A stretch of DNA of 64,000 nucleotides, taken from Kineosporia aurantiaca JCM 3230. GTDB lineage: Bacteria > Actinomycetota > Actinomycetes > Actinomycetales > Kineosporiaceae. Each line of letters starts with the position of its first letter. Position 1 is the first letter of the stretch. This document shows positions 28,020-36,850 of this stretch, one piece after another. The stretch lies in NCBI GenBank assembly GCA_000719025.1, contig JODP01000018.1:1-64000 (forward strand), read 5' to 3'. The notes under the pieces were generated by a model, which saw only the letters and a list, made by a program, of their open reading frames with translations, did no database searches and had not been told where the DNA came from. A program made the position numbers and the translations under genes.

Positions 28020-29375
28020 ATGCCACAGCCGTTGCGCGCCCTCGACCCGGACGCCTCCCGGCTCGCCCGGTTCGGCGCCCGCCTGCGCACCTACCGCACC
28101 CAGGCGGGCCTGGCGCAGTCCCAGCTCGGCCGCCAGGTCCACGTCAGCGGCACGCTGATCGCGAAGATGGAGCGGGCCGAGCGGCGCCCGCAGCCGGACG
28201 TGGCCCGCCGGCTCGACGAGGTCCTGGGGGCCAACGGCGAGCTGGTCCGGCTGGCCAGCGACGCGCTGGAGTTCGACCTGGCCGAGCGCCGGATCGAGGC
28301 CCGGCCCCGGCGGCTGGATTCCGGCCTCGGCCTGGTCACCGCCGACGGCCCGGGGATCAGCGCGCTGCACCGGCTGGCCGACCTGTACGACCTGCCGGAC
28401 GACGGCCCGATCCGCAGCATCGCCGAACTCCGGCTGGCCACCGGCGATCTCGTCGAGGAGCGGCTGAACTCGCAGTACCGCCAGCTGCTGGCGACCCTGC
28501 CGGACCTGATCCCCGAACTCACCCGTTCGCTGGACGCACAGCGCACCGACGCGGAGCGTCAGCAGGTGGCCCGGATGCTGGTGCAGGCCTGGCGGGCGGC
28601 CGACGCGGTGGCCGCGAAACTCGGCCTGCACGACCTGTCCGGGCGGCTGATCCACATCATGGGCTGGGCCGCGGCGCAGACCGGCGACCCGTTCAGCGTG
28701 GCCGCCACCTCGTACGTCCGGGCCGAGTCGTTCTTCCTCGGCCGCGAGCCGCGGGCCGGGCGGATCATGCTCGAGCGGGCGGCCGACGCGGTGCAGGCCC
28801 GCCCCGCGGGCCGGCCCGAGGAGATGCTGGCGCAGTACGGCTCGCTGCACATGCGGGCCGCCATCGCCGCCGCCCGGGCCGGGCAGACCCAGCAGGCCTG
28901 GGACCACCTGGACGAGGCGAAACTCACCGCCGCCCAGGTGGTCGAGGGGATCTGGGCCGGGACCGCGTTCGGCCCCGAGTCGGTGCGGATCCACGAGGTC
29001 TCCACCGCGGTGGAGCTCGGGGCCCCGCACATCGCGCTGGCCACCGCCCAGGGCTGGGTGCCTCCGGACACGCTTCCGGCCGAGCGCCGGTCGCACTTCT
29101 TCGTCGACCTGGCGCGCGCCCAGTTCGCGATCGGCCACCACGACGACGTTCTGGAGACGCTCCGCTCGGCTCAGCGGATCGCCCCGCAGAACGTCCGCGT
29201 GGACCCGGACGTGCACAGCACCCTCACCGCTCTGGCCGGCACCAGTGCGGTGCGGGCCTCGGCGGTGGAGGGTTTCACCCGCGAGGTACTGGCTCCGGCC
29301 CGGCCGGCTCCCGTCGTCCGAGCCGGGCGGGAAGTTCCGTCAGCGAGCCGACCACCCAGTCCGCCGCCCGCCTGA
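28020..29375 (+). CDS. XRE-type HTH regulator with helical-repeat region
   Basis: Protein of 451 aa from ATG 28020, chosen because GGGAGG lies 6 bases upstream. HTH at about residues 20-50 (YRTQAGLAQSQLGRQVHVSGTLIAKMERAERRP), a family-typical middle (DLYDLPDDGPIRSI) and a long helical-repeat C-terminus. This is the architecture of many actinomycete XRE regulators that often pair with small membrane or metabolic genes. The last 101 bases overlap, tail to tail, the HAD gene on the other strand. Confidence 0.87.
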   Translation: MPQPLRALDPDASRLARFGARLRTYRTQAGLAQSQLGRQVHVSGTLIAKMERAERRPQPDVARRLDEVLGANGELVRLASDALEFDLAERRIEARPRRLDSGLGLVTADGPGISALHRLADLYDLPDDGPIRSIAELRLATGDLVEERLNSQYRQLLATLPDLIPELTRSLDAQRTDAERQQVARMLVQAWRAADAVAAKLGLHDLSGRLIHIMGWAAAQTGDPFSVAATSYVRAESFFLGREPRAGRIMLERAADAVQARPAGRPEEMLAQYGSLHMRAAIAAARAGQTQQAWDHLDEAKLTAAQVVEGIWAGTAFGPESVRIHEVSTAVELGAPHIALATAQGWVPPDTLPAERRSHFFVDLARAQFAIGHHDDVLETLRSAQRIAPQNVRVDPDVHSTLTALAGTSAVRASAVEGFTREVLAPARPAPVVRAGREVPSASRPPSPPPA

Positions 29376-29952
29376 CCTCCTCGTCGTCCGCCCACAGATG
29401 CCCCCAGGGGCCGCGCCGCACCAGAGCGGCGTGAAACCCCTGGGCCCGGGCCGGGATCACGTCGAAGTCACGGTGATCGCCGACGTAGAGAATCTCCTCC
29501 CGCTCCCCCGGCGCCCACCCGGCCAGCCAGTCGAAGTAGGCCCGGGACGGCTTGATCAGCCCGAGTTCCCCGGAGACCGCGACCGCGTCCGCGGGCAGGC
29601 CGAGTTCCCGCAGCAGCTCACCGGTCCGGGCCGACTGGTTGCCGGAAATCCCTACCCAGTAACCCGCTTCGCGCAGAGCCAGCAGAGCCGGCCGAACGTC
29701 CGGATACAGGTCCGTCTCACTGATGTGCTCACCGCACCCGGCGTCCTCCCGTTTCTGCCGTTCCGCCGGAAGATCGAACCCCGGACGGAAGTACTCGAAG
29801 GTCTCACCGTTGTCCCGCCCCGTCATCACCACGGCGCCCATCACGGCTGAGAACGTGTGCCGAGGCACTCCGATCCAGTCCGCCCACCGGCCCCACTCCG
29901 ACGTGTCGTCCAGAAGCGTCTCGCCGACGTCGAACACGACCGAACGGATCAT
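29275..29952 (-). CDS. HAD-superfamily hydrolase
   Basis: Protein of 225 aa. HAD motif I is FDVGETLLD (in place of DxD it has DVGET, so the second acidic residue is replaced by Gly-Glu, seen in a HAD subgroup), motif II ISGNQS, motif III Lys in LIKPSRAYF, motif IV VGDHRDFDVIPA. Likely a small-molecule phosphatase or haloacid-dehalogenase-like enzyme; substrate unknown. It ends inside the HTH regulator gene on the opposite strand. Confidence 0.85.
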   Translation of the reverse strand: MIRSVVFDVGETLLDDTSEWGRWADWIGVPRHTFSAVMGAVVMTGRDNGETFEYFRPGFDLPAERQKREDAGCGEHISETDLYPDVRPALLALREAGYWVGISGNQSARTGELLRELGLPADAVAVSGELGLIKPSRAYFDWLAGWAPGEREEILYVGDHRDFDVIPARAQGFHAALVRRGPWGHLWADDEEVRRAADWVVGSLTELPARLGRREPAGPEPVPRG

Positions 29953-30046
29953 GCTTCTCGTGCCTCCCTGCAGTTGCCCCGGATGTCATCCCAGCTGCGC
30001 TGATTCTCCGATCAGTGATTCAGCATCACCTGTCGATAAACGCGCA

Positions 30047-30071
30047 ATGAGGACATTCGCCCTGTCCTCAT
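30047..30071. terminator. Hairpin ATGAGGACA/TGTCCTCAT
   Basis: Perfect 9-bp inverted repeat with a 7-base loop in the gap between the HAD gene promoter side and the 30248 gene. It shares its arms with the hairpin at 27604. It is upstream of both flanking genes, so a regulatory role or a small dispersed repeat is more likely than termination. Confidence 0.4.
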
Positions 30072-30247
30072 CGAACGGATGACTCCGGTCCTCATCCGTA
30101 TGACCCTGGTGAGGTGGCCGAGCAAACGGGGGTCGGCCACCCTAGATCGGCGAGGCCAGCGGTTCGGGGACCATCACCCACCGTTGGTCTCGCCCTCCCA
30201 GGAAGCTTTCGGGGGTTTGTTCGCCGCAAGGGGGGCAGGGCACAGGG

Positions 30248-30598
30248 ATGGGTGCTGAACCGGGTGCCGAGATGGAGATGCGGGCCGAGCTGCTCGGCCG
30301 GGAGCTGCGCGATCGGGGACTCGTCCTGCTGGACGTGAGCGAGGACGTGATCGAGCCCGACGTGCTGGTGGTCTACCTGCACGCGCACGCCGGGCAGTGG
30401 CAGGACGGCACGGCCAGCCGGATGATCCGGGCGCTGCCCGACATCGTCTCGGTCACCCCGAGCGAACAGTCACCGGCCATCCTGCGGGTCCGGGTGGCCT
30501 CGCAACGCCGCTCCCGGGGCGGTCTGCACCGCTCCGACCGCTGGGTGGACTGGGTGGAGCACGGCCCCACCCGGCGCCGGAACCGGCGGCGCCACTAG
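30248..30598 (+). CDS. Small uncharacterised cytosolic protein
   Basis: Protein of 116 aa (or 107 from an internal ATG at residue 10). Alternating helix and strand (AELLGRELRDRGLVLLDVSEDVIEPDVLVVYLHAHAG is the clearest part) and a basic C-terminus ending RRRNRRRH, which could bind nucleic acid. Purine-rich AGGGGGGC lies upstream. Not recognised. Its end overlaps the end of the efflux gene by four bases. Confidence 0.6.
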   Translation: MGAEPGAEMEMRAELLGRELRDRGLVLLDVSEDVIEPDVLVVYLHAHAGQWQDGTASRMIRALPDIVSVTPSEQSPAILRVRVASQRRSRGGLHRSDRWVDWVEHGPTRRRNRRRH

Positions 30599-31830
30599 AC
30601 CCGGGCCCGCTGCACCACCGTCAGCAGGATCATGGCCAGGGCGAAGAAGCCGCTCATCAGCAGCGCCATCGGCAGCAGGGTGCCGTAGCCGAGCAGGCCG
30701 GTCAGCGGAGTCACCGCGGCGCCGGCCGCGAACGACAGGCCACCCTGGAGGGCCGCCGCGGTACCTCGGGAGCGACGACCGGCCTCCTGGCCCAGCGCCG
30801 TGGCCGAGGGAATGGTCAGGCCCATCCCGCCGACCAGGACCGAGAGCAGGACCCAGATCACGGCCAGCGGCGGCGGCGAGCCGTGGGCCCGCTCGAACAG
30901 CGCACCGCCGAGGATCCCGAGGGCGGCCAGGGACGAGGTGCTCATCCCGATCAGGCGCAGCCGGGCCGGCGAGACCCGGCCCACCAGAACCCGGAAAAGG
31001 GTGCTGGTGGCGACCATCACGCCGGCGTTGACCGCGAACACCGCCGAATAGCCGCCTTCAGAGATCCCGTAGACCTTTTCGAGCACGAAGGACGAGCCGC
31101 CGATGTAGGTGAAGAATCCGGCGCTGGCCAGACACTGCAGGGCGACGTGACGCATGAACGACCAGTCCCCGCCCAGGTCGACCATTCTCGTAACGGTCGC
31201 CCGCAGACCTCCGCCGTGACGATCGTCCTCAATCAGGGTTTCCGGGATCCCCCACCAGACGGCGAGAATCATCAGCACGCCGAAGGCGGTCAGGACCGCG
31301 AAGATGGTGCGCCAACTACCCACCACCAGGACCAGGCCTCCGGCCGCGGGAGCCAGCACCGGGCCGACGAACCGGATCGCCGCGAGCGTGCCGTACCGCC
31401 GGGCCGCCTCTTCCGGCGGATACGCGTCCCCCACCACCGCCATACCGATGGCGATGCCCAGACCGGCGGCCAGGCCCTCCAACAACCGCATCGAGACCAG
31501 CAGCGGCCCGGTCGGGGCCACCGCGCACAGCGCTGAGGTGAGGGTGAAGACGACTGCCCCGCCGAAGAGCAGCCGGCGGCGGCCGAGGCCGTCGCTGATC
31601 GGCCCGAACAGGATCTGTCCCGCCGCCATGCCGATGATGAAAGCGGTCAGCGTGAGCTGCGCCACGGCCGCGGTGGTGTCGAGGGACCGCTGCAGATCCG
31701 GCAGCGCCGCCAGGTAGGAGTCGGTGGCCAGAGGGCCGACTCCGGTCACGATCACCAGAGCCGCGGTAGCAGGGACCCGAACGGAACTGGAGAGCGACGG
31801 CACCCACCGACCGTAGCGACTCCGGGGCAC
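30595..31830 (-). CDS. Bcr/CflA-type MFS drug efflux transporter
   Basis: Protein of 411 aa with about twelve membrane segments. Family hallmarks: DSYLAALPDLQRSL after helix 1, GQILFGPISDGLGRRRLLFGG in the loop between helices 2 and 3, and the RLLEGLAAG segment. These proton-driven pumps export drugs or small metabolites across the cytoplasmic membrane. GTG start at 31830. It is divergent from 31904 across 73 bases. Confidence 0.9.
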   Translation of the reverse strand: MPRSRYGRWVPSLSSSVRVPATAALVIVTGVGPLATDSYLAALPDLQRSLDTTAAVAQLTLTAFIIGMAAGQILFGPISDGLGRRRLLFGGAVVFTLTSALCAVAPTGPLLVSMRLLEGLAAGLGIAIGMAVVGDAYPPEEAARRYGTLAAIRFVGPVLAPAAGGLVLVVGSWRTIFAVLTAFGVLMILAVWWGIPETLIEDDRHGGGLRATVTRMVDLGGDWSFMRHVALQCLASAGFFTYIGGSSFVLEKVYGISEGGYSAVFAVNAGVMVATSTLFRVLVGRVSPARLRLIGMSTSSLAALGILGGALFERAHGSPPPLAVIWVLLSVLVGGMGLTIPSATALGQEAGRRSRGTAAALQGGLSFAAGAAVTPLTGLLGYGTLLPMALLMSGFFALAMILLTVVQRARV

Positions 31831-31903
31831 TCCCGGGGCAGATGCATCGAGGGTTCACCGGTGGAACATCGCTCCCGGCCGGTCCGCCCCGGATTCTGGG
31901 AGC

Positions 31904-32218
31904 ATGCCGCATCCCCTCGCCGTCGGTCTGTTCCGGGTTCCGCCCGGTGCCTCCGACCAGCAACGACGCCGGGCTCGCATCGAGATCGCGCTGTGCGCCG
32001 GCACCGAGGGGTACGCCCTGATGGACACCTTCGACCTGAACGACACCCTGCGCGGGGCGGACGAGACCCTGCAGTCGGTCCGGACGCTGGGCGAACGGCA
32101 CGCCCTGCACGCGCTGATCATGGCCGGCCCGCTGAACCCGGCCGACCGGAGCCGGATCGACGAGCTGGCCGACGAGCTGCAGCTGATCTCGGTCCGGGTG
32201 CCGACCTCCCGGTTGTAG
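31904..32218 (+). CDS. Small uncharacterised protein
   Basis: Protein of 104 aa starting MPHPLAVGLFRVP. Mixed alpha/beta character; the pattern VGLFRVP...RIEIALCAGTEGYALMDTFDL resembles a small resolvase-like fold but no catalytic serine pattern can be claimed. Divergent from the efflux gene and just upstream of the molybdate regulator region. Confidence 0.6.
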   Translation: MPHPLAVGLFRVPPGASDQQRRRARIEIALCAGTEGYALMDTFDLNDTLRGADETLQSVRTLGERHALHALIMAGPLNPADRSRIDELADELQLISVRVPTSRL

Positions 32219-32227
32219 CCGGCGCAG

Positions 32228-32290
32228 ATATCGGATCCGCAACTACGGATCTCGGCTCCGCAGATTGTCCGTACCTGCGGTTAAGCTCCG
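32228..32290. promoter_or_regulatory. Possible operator of the molybdate unit
   Basis: Immediately before the HTH-Mop gene there is GATCCG-CAACTA-CGGATC (inverted repeat) and several CTCCGC(A/G)G/CTGCGG pieces. A site read by the molybdate regulator or a promoter is plausible from position only. Confidence 0.35.
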
Positions 32291-32294
32291 CGGT

Positions 32295-32705
32295 ATGACT
32301 CTGTTCCGCATCCGGCAGGCCGCCGACCTGCTCGGTGTCAGCGACGACACCCTGCGCCGGTGGGCCGACTCCGGCCGCCTGCCGACCACGACGGACGAGT
32401 CCGGCCGCCGGGCGATCGAGGGCACCGAGCTGGCCCGGTTCGCCGAGCTGCTCGCGGGCGAGACCCCGGCGGCCGATCCGGAGGGCCTGGGTCGCTCCTC
32501 GGCCCGTAACCGGTTCACCGGCCTGGTCACCCGCGTCGTCCGGGACACGGTGATGGCCCAGGTCGAGATCCAGGCCGGGCCCTACCGGGTGGTCTCGCTG
32601 ATGAGCCGGGAGGCCGCGGACGAGCTCCGGCTCGAGCCCGGGGTGCTGGCGGTGGCGTCGATCAAGTCCACGAACGTCGTGGTCGAGGTGCCGGATCCGG
32701 AGTGA
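32295..32705 (+). CDS. HTH-Mop (TOBE) molybdate-responsive regulator
   Basis: Protein of 136 aa. An excisionase/MerR-like HTH is at residues 1-50 (FRIRQAADLLGVSDDTLRRWADSGRLP), and a Mop/TOBE molybdate-binding domain at 75-136 (NRFTGLVTRVVRDTVMAQVEI and LEPGVLAVASIKSTNVVVEVP). It is the first gene of the modABC unit, so it most likely senses molybdate and controls uptake. ATG 32295 is preferred over an upstream in-frame start because the HTH begins at once. Confidence 0.9.
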   Translation: MTLFRIRQAADLLGVSDDTLRRWADSGRLPTTTDESGRRAIEGTELARFAELLAGETPAADPEGLGRSSARNRFTGLVTRVVRDTVMAQVEIQAGPYRVVSLMSREAADELRLEPGVLAVASIKSTNVVVEVPDPE

Positions 32706-32731
32706 AACCCTTCCCCCATCGGAGAGAATCA

Positions 32732-33511
32732 GTGCGCAAACTCGTCTTCCTGGCCGCCCTTCCCCTCGCCCTGGCCGCCTGCGGCGGTAGCTCCTCGGGC
32801 TCCACCGCTGCCACCACCAACGGCACCGAGACCAAGGTCTCCGGCAACATCACGGTTTTCGCCGCGGCCTCGCTGACCGAGTCGTTCACCGCCCTGGGCA
32901 AGTCCTTCGAGGCCCAGAACCCGGGCACCAAGGTCACGTTCAGCTTCGGCCCGAGCTCCGGCCTGGCCGAGCAGATCAACTCCGGGGCGCCGGCCGACGT
33001 CTTCGCCTCGGCCGCGACCAAGAACATGGACCAGGTGGTCGCCGCCCAGAACGCCTCGGACCCGGTCACCTTCGCCAACAACACCATGGAGATCGCGGTC
33101 CCGCCGAACAACCCGGCCAAGGTCGACTCGGTGGACGACCTGGCCGGCAAGAACGTGAAGGTCGTGCTCTGCGCCGCCGACGTGCCCTGCGGGGTCAGCG
33201 CCCGGGCGGTGTTCAAGAACGCGGGCATCACCGTCAAGGAGGTCAGCGACGAGGTCGACGTGAAGTCCACGCTCGCCAAGATCACCCTGGGCGAGGCGGA
33301 CGCGGGCCTGGTCTACGTGACCGACGTGAAGGCCGCGGGCGACAAGGTGTCCGGGGTGGAGATCCCGGCCGCCCAGAACGCCACCACCGCATACCCGATC
33401 GCCACCCTCAAGGCGTCCAAGAACGCGGCCCTGGCCAAGGCTTTCGAGGACTACGTGCTCTCCGACGCAGGCAGCACCGAGCTGCAGGCCGCCGGCTTCG
33501 CCAAGCCCTGA
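32732..33511 (+). CDS. modA: Molybdate ABC transporter substrate-binding lipoprotein
   Basis: Protein of 259 aa. GTG start with GGAGAG upstream; signal peptide with lipobox LAAC, then the ModA pattern ITVFAAASLTESFTALGKSFE, FSFGPSSGLAEQINSGAPADVFASA and a hinge and second lobe. It binds molybdate (or tungstate) outside the membrane and delivers it to ModB. Twenty-six bases after the regulator stop. Confidence 0.95.
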   Translation: MRKLVFLAALPLALAACGGSSSGSTAATTNGTETKVSGNITVFAAASLTESFTALGKSFEAQNPGTKVTFSFGPSSGLAEQINSGAPADVFASAATKNMDQVVAAQNASDPVTFANNTMEIAVPPNNPAKVDSVDDLAGKNVKVVLCAADVPCGVSARAVFKNAGITVKEVSDEVDVKSTLAKITLGEADAGLVYVTDVKAAGDKVSGVEIPAAQNATTAYPIATLKASKNAALAKAFEDYVLSDAGSTELQAAGFAKP

Positions 33512-33519
33512 GCATTCTC

Positions 33520-34323
33520 GTGAAGAAGGACGCGGGCGAGAGCACCCCGTGGCCGATGCGGGTGCCCGCGCTGGTGGCAGCGGTGTTCCTGCTGCTGCCG
33601 CTGGCCGGGCTCCTGGTCCGGGCGCCCTGGACCGACCTGCCCACCCTGCTGTCCGGTCCGGAAGCCCGGATGGCGCTGCGGCTCTCGTTGATCTCGGCCA
33701 CCGCGGCCACCGGCCTGTCCCTGTTCTTCGGCGTTCCGTTGGCCTGGGTCCTGGCCCGCAGCCGGCGTCCCGGGGTCAGCCTGCTGCGTGCCCTGGTCAC
33801 GTTGCCGCTGGTGCTGCCGCCGGTGGTCGGCGGGGTCGCGCTGCTGCTGGCGCTCGGCCGCAACGGCATCGTCGGCCGCTACCCGTACGAATGGTTCGGC
33901 TTCTCACTACCGTTCACCACCTGGGCCGTGATCATTGCCGAGACCTTCGTCGCCATGCCGTTTCTCGTGGTCACCGTCGAGGGCGCGCTGCGCACCGCCG
34001 ACCGCGGCCTGGAAGAGGCGGCCGCCACCCTGGGCTCGAAACCCTTCGCCACCTTCCGCCGGGTCACGCTGCCGCTGATCGCCCCCAGCCTGATCGCCGG
34101 CAGCGTCCTGACCTGGGCCCGCGCCCTGGGCGAGTTCGGCGCCACGATCACCTTCGCGGGCAACTTCCCCGGCACCACCCAGACCATGCCGCTGAAGGTC
34201 TACCTGGCCATGCAGAACGACCCGGACGCGGCGATCGCCCTCAGCCTGGTGCTGCTCCTGGTCTCGGTCGCCGCCCTGGCCCTGCTCCGCGACCGCTGGC
34301 TGAACGCCGGAGCCCGGCTGTGA
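33520..34323 (+). CDS. modB: Molybdate ABC transporter permease
   Basis: Protein of 267 aa with about six membrane segments and the ABC-permease coupling loop EEAAATLGSKPFATFRRVTLPLIAPSL. The end WARALGEFGATITFAGNFPG is typical of ModB. GTG start eight bases after modA; its stop overlaps modC. Confidence 0.95.
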   Translation: MKKDAGESTPWPMRVPALVAAVFLLLPLAGLLVRAPWTDLPTLLSGPEARMALRLSLISATAATGLSLFFGVPLAWVLARSRRPGVSLLRALVTLPLVLPPVVGGVALLLALGRNGIVGRYPYEWFGFSLPFTTWAVIIAETFVAMPFLVVTVEGALRTADRGLEEAAATLGSKPFATFRRVTLPLIAPSLIAGSVLTWARALGEFGATITFAGNFPGTTQTMPLKVYLAMQNDPDAAIALSLVLLLVSVAALALLRDRWLNAGARL

Positions 34324-35402
34324 ACGGCCTGCGGGCCGAGGTGGTGGCCGGCCGCGGGTCCTTCGAGCTCCGGGCCGAACTGGAAGTACCCCCCGGCGAG
34401 GTATTGGCCGTCCTCGGCCCCAACGGTGCCGGTAAAACCACTTTATTGAGGACGCTCGCGGGCCTCCTGGCCCTACGGGAAGGGCAGATCGAGGTGGCTG
34501 GGGTTATTTGGGACGACCCCGCGAAGAAAGCTTTCGTTCCCACCACCGATCGCCGCGTCGGCCTGGTCTTCCAGGACTACCGACTGTTCCCGCACCTGTC
34601 CGTGCTCGACAACGTCGCCTTCGCGGCCCGCTCCCGGGGAGCACGCCGACGAGCAGCGCGCTCCGAGGCCACCGAAACGCTGGGTCGGCTCGGCCTCGAC
34701 GCGTTGGCCGCCCGCCGACCCCCTCAGCTCTCCGGCGGCCAGGCCCAGCGGGTCGCACTGGCCCGCGCCCTGGCCTCCAGTCCCGCTCTGATGCTCCTGG
34801 ACGAGCCGCTGGCCGCCCTGGACGCGCAGACCCGGCTGGAGATCCGGGCCGAGCTCCGCCGCCGTCTCACCGCCTTCGGTGGCCCCAGCATCGTCGTCAC
34901 TCATGACCCGCTAGAGGCGCTCGTACTGGCCGACCGGATCCTGGTGCTCGAGGAGGGCCGGATCGCGCAGACCGGCACCCCGGCCGAGGTCGCCCGGCGG
35001 CCGGTGACCGAGTACGTGGCCCGGCTGATGGGGCTCAACCTCTACAGCGGGCGCCTTGTCGATCCCGAGCGGGGGCGCATCGAACTGGAGTCCGGTGGCG
35101 AACTGTTCGCCAGCGGCGCCGCATCCCTGGCGTCCGGCAGCCGTGTCCTGGCCGCGGTCGCCCCGACCGCTATCTCGCTCTACCTAGGCGAGCAGCCGGA
35201 AGGTTCTCCCCGCAACGTCTGGGCAGGCACCGTCACCGGGGTAGAGCTGCTCACCGATCGGGTGCGGGTCGCGGTCAAGGGCACCCCAGACGCCCTCGTA
35301 GACGTCACCGCCGCCGCAGTCGCCGACCTTCGCCTTACCCCCGGATTACCGGTGCGCCTGTCCGCCAAGGCCTCGGAGGTCACCGCTTATCCGGCGCCTT
35401 GA
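34320..35402 (+). CDS. modC: Molybdate ABC transporter ATPase
   Basis: Protein of 360 aa from GTG 34320, which overlaps the modB stop (GTGA). Walker A GPNGAGKTT near residue 35, Q-loop FQDYRLFPHLSV, signature LSGGQAQRVALARAL, Walker B LMLLDEPLAALD, switch His in VVTHD. A C-terminal TOBE region (residues ~290-360) is expected to bind molybdate and give feedback inhibition. Energises import of molybdate. Confidence 0.95.
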   Translation: MNGLRAEVVAGRGSFELRAELEVPPGEVLAVLGPNGAGKTTLLRTLAGLLALREGQIEVAGVIWDDPAKKAFVPTTDRRVGLVFQDYRLFPHLSVLDNVAFAARSRGARRRAARSEATETLGRLGLDALAARRPPQLSGGQAQRVALARALASSPALMLLDEPLAALDAQTRLEIRAELRRRLTAFGGPSIVVTHDPLEALVLADRILVLEEGRIAQTGTPAEVARRPVTEYVARLMGLNLYSGRLVDPERGRIELESGGELFASGAASLASGSRVLAAVAPTAISLYLGEQPEGSPRNVWAGTVTGVELLTDRVRVAVKGTPDALVDVTAAAVADLRLTPGLPVRLSAKASEVTAYPAP

Positions 35403-35664
35403 CCACGGGTTTGTCGGGATCGGCTTTCCGGTCGGCCCGAATCGGGCCTCAACTGCGGTCATGACCGGCGGTACGCGGGTCGATACGGATACCAGGAGTC
35501 ACAGAAGCGGGCCTGGTTAACAGTCCTGAGCGACCGGTCAGTAGAGTCCGAAGCCGCGTCCACCTGCGGATTGGGCGGATCGGGCGGTCAGCACCGACCA
35601 TGGTGACGCCGGACGATGCTTGAACATCAAGGAATCGGCCGACCGACGAGGACCTGATGGTGGG

Positions 35665-36360
35665 ATGAGGGGCGGGATGCAGGAGGGACCGGACCACGAT
35701 CATCCGCCGGAGAATCCGGACGACCGTGAGCTGCCACCCGGCCAGCACGGCCGCCTGGACCGGCCGGTGCGCCACTACGGGCCGGTTCCCCGGGTGAAGG
35801 ACCGGGACGCCTGGTCGATGAGCTTCGGCGGAGCGACCAAGAGCGACGAGTCGTTCGTGGTGACGCTGGCGGAGCTGGAGAAGCTGCCGCGCGCCGAGCT
35901 GACCGCGGACATGCACTGCGCCGGCAAGTTCACCACCCTGGACAACATCTGGGAGGGCGTGCGCTGCCGCGACGTGGTTGAGGCCTACCCTCCGCTGCCC
36001 GGTATCGACAACGTCATCGTCTACGGGCAGTACGGCTACAGCGCCAACGTCCGGCTCGACGACCTGCTCTCCGAGAACGCGATGCTGGCCACCCATCAGG
36101 ACGGCGAGCCGCTTGCTCCGGAGCACGGCTTTCCGGTCCGGCTAGTGATCCCGCACCTGTACTCCTGGAAGGGCCCGAAGTGGTTCCGCGGCTGGGAGTA
36201 TCTGCTCCAACCGCGCCGCGGCTTCTGGGAGGAACGCGGCTATCACCTGCGGGGCCAGGCCTGGGCCGAAGAACGTTGGTCCTACCAGGAGACGCACCCG
36301 GGTCGGCTGCCGTCGCAGTCTCCCGGTCCCGAACACGGGCCTACGGGGCAGGACTTTTAA
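35665..36360 (+). CDS. Sulfite-oxidase-like molybdenum-cofactor enzyme
   Basis: About 231 aa, start ATG 35665 or 35677 (the second has GGGGCGGG close by). It has the oxidoreductase molybdopterin-binding pattern: RHYGPVPRV, MHCAGKFTTLDNIWEGVRCRDV with Cys as the expected molybdenum ligand, and GFPVRLVIPHLYSWKGPKWFRGWE. Shorter than full sulfite oxidase and without a dimerisation domain, as in YedY-like proteins. No signal peptide. It directly follows modABC, so the molybdate supply and a consumer sit together. Substrate unknown. Confidence 0.88.
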   Translation: MRGGMQEGPDHDHPPENPDDRELPPGQHGRLDRPVRHYGPVPRVKDRDAWSMSFGGATKSDESFVVTLAELEKLPRAELTADMHCAGKFTTLDNIWEGVRCRDVVEAYPPLPGIDNVIVYGQYGYSANVRLDDLLSENAMLATHQDGEPLAPEHGFPVRLVIPHLYSWKGPKWFRGWEYLLQPRRGFWEERGYHLRGQAWAEERWSYQETHPGRLPSQSPGPEHGPTGQDF

Positions 36361-36361
36361 T

Positions 36362-36784
36362 TCAGGACGTTTGTATCGAGCGACGCACGCGGGTCACGGT
36401 TACGTCTGATTGCCGCCGCTGCCTGTGCAGCCGGCCCAGCAACCACAGCGGACCGGCGATCACGAGCACGGCCGGGAGCAGCAGATCGGCCTCGGTAACG
36501 CCGTGGCTCTGGGAGAGCCGGAGCAGGATGACGCCCTCGCGGACGTGATTCACCTGTAGCCAGATGAAGCCGGTGACGGCAAGGGCAATCAGCGAGATCG
36601 CCGTGGTCGCGGCCCTCCGGGAGCAGGCCAGCGCTACCCCGGCCAGGACCAGGGCCAGGCTGGACCAGCGCATGTCCGGCTCTGTGGCCAGCACCTGCAG
36701 AGCGCTGTGGATGCTGTCCCGCGCCTCGGCCGGGTTACGCGGGACCAGAGCGATGAAGCGGTCCGCCGCCTGATGGAGTTGCAC
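36362..36784 (-). CDS. Small integral membrane protein
   Basis: Protein of 140 aa from GTG 36784, chosen because GAGGAGG lies seven bases upstream. Three membrane segments are visible (SLALVLAGVALAC, AISLIALAVTGFIWLQ, LLLPAVLVIAGPLWLL) with a basic tail. Not recognised. It lies 66 bases after the glycine-rich membrane protein on the same strand and may be its partner. Confidence 0.7.
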   Translation of the reverse strand: MQLHQAADRFIALVPRNPAEARDSIHSALQVLATEPDMRWSSLALVLAGVALACSRRAATTAISLIALAVTGFIWLQVNHVREGVILLRLSQSHGVTEADLLLPAVLVIAGPLWLLGRLHRQRRQSDVTVTRVRRSIQTS

Positions 36785-36850
36785 GATCTGCCTCCTCTGG
36801 ACCGTTGTGGATCGTCCAAGCCCCTGCCCGCCTTGAGCCACTCTCCCCGC

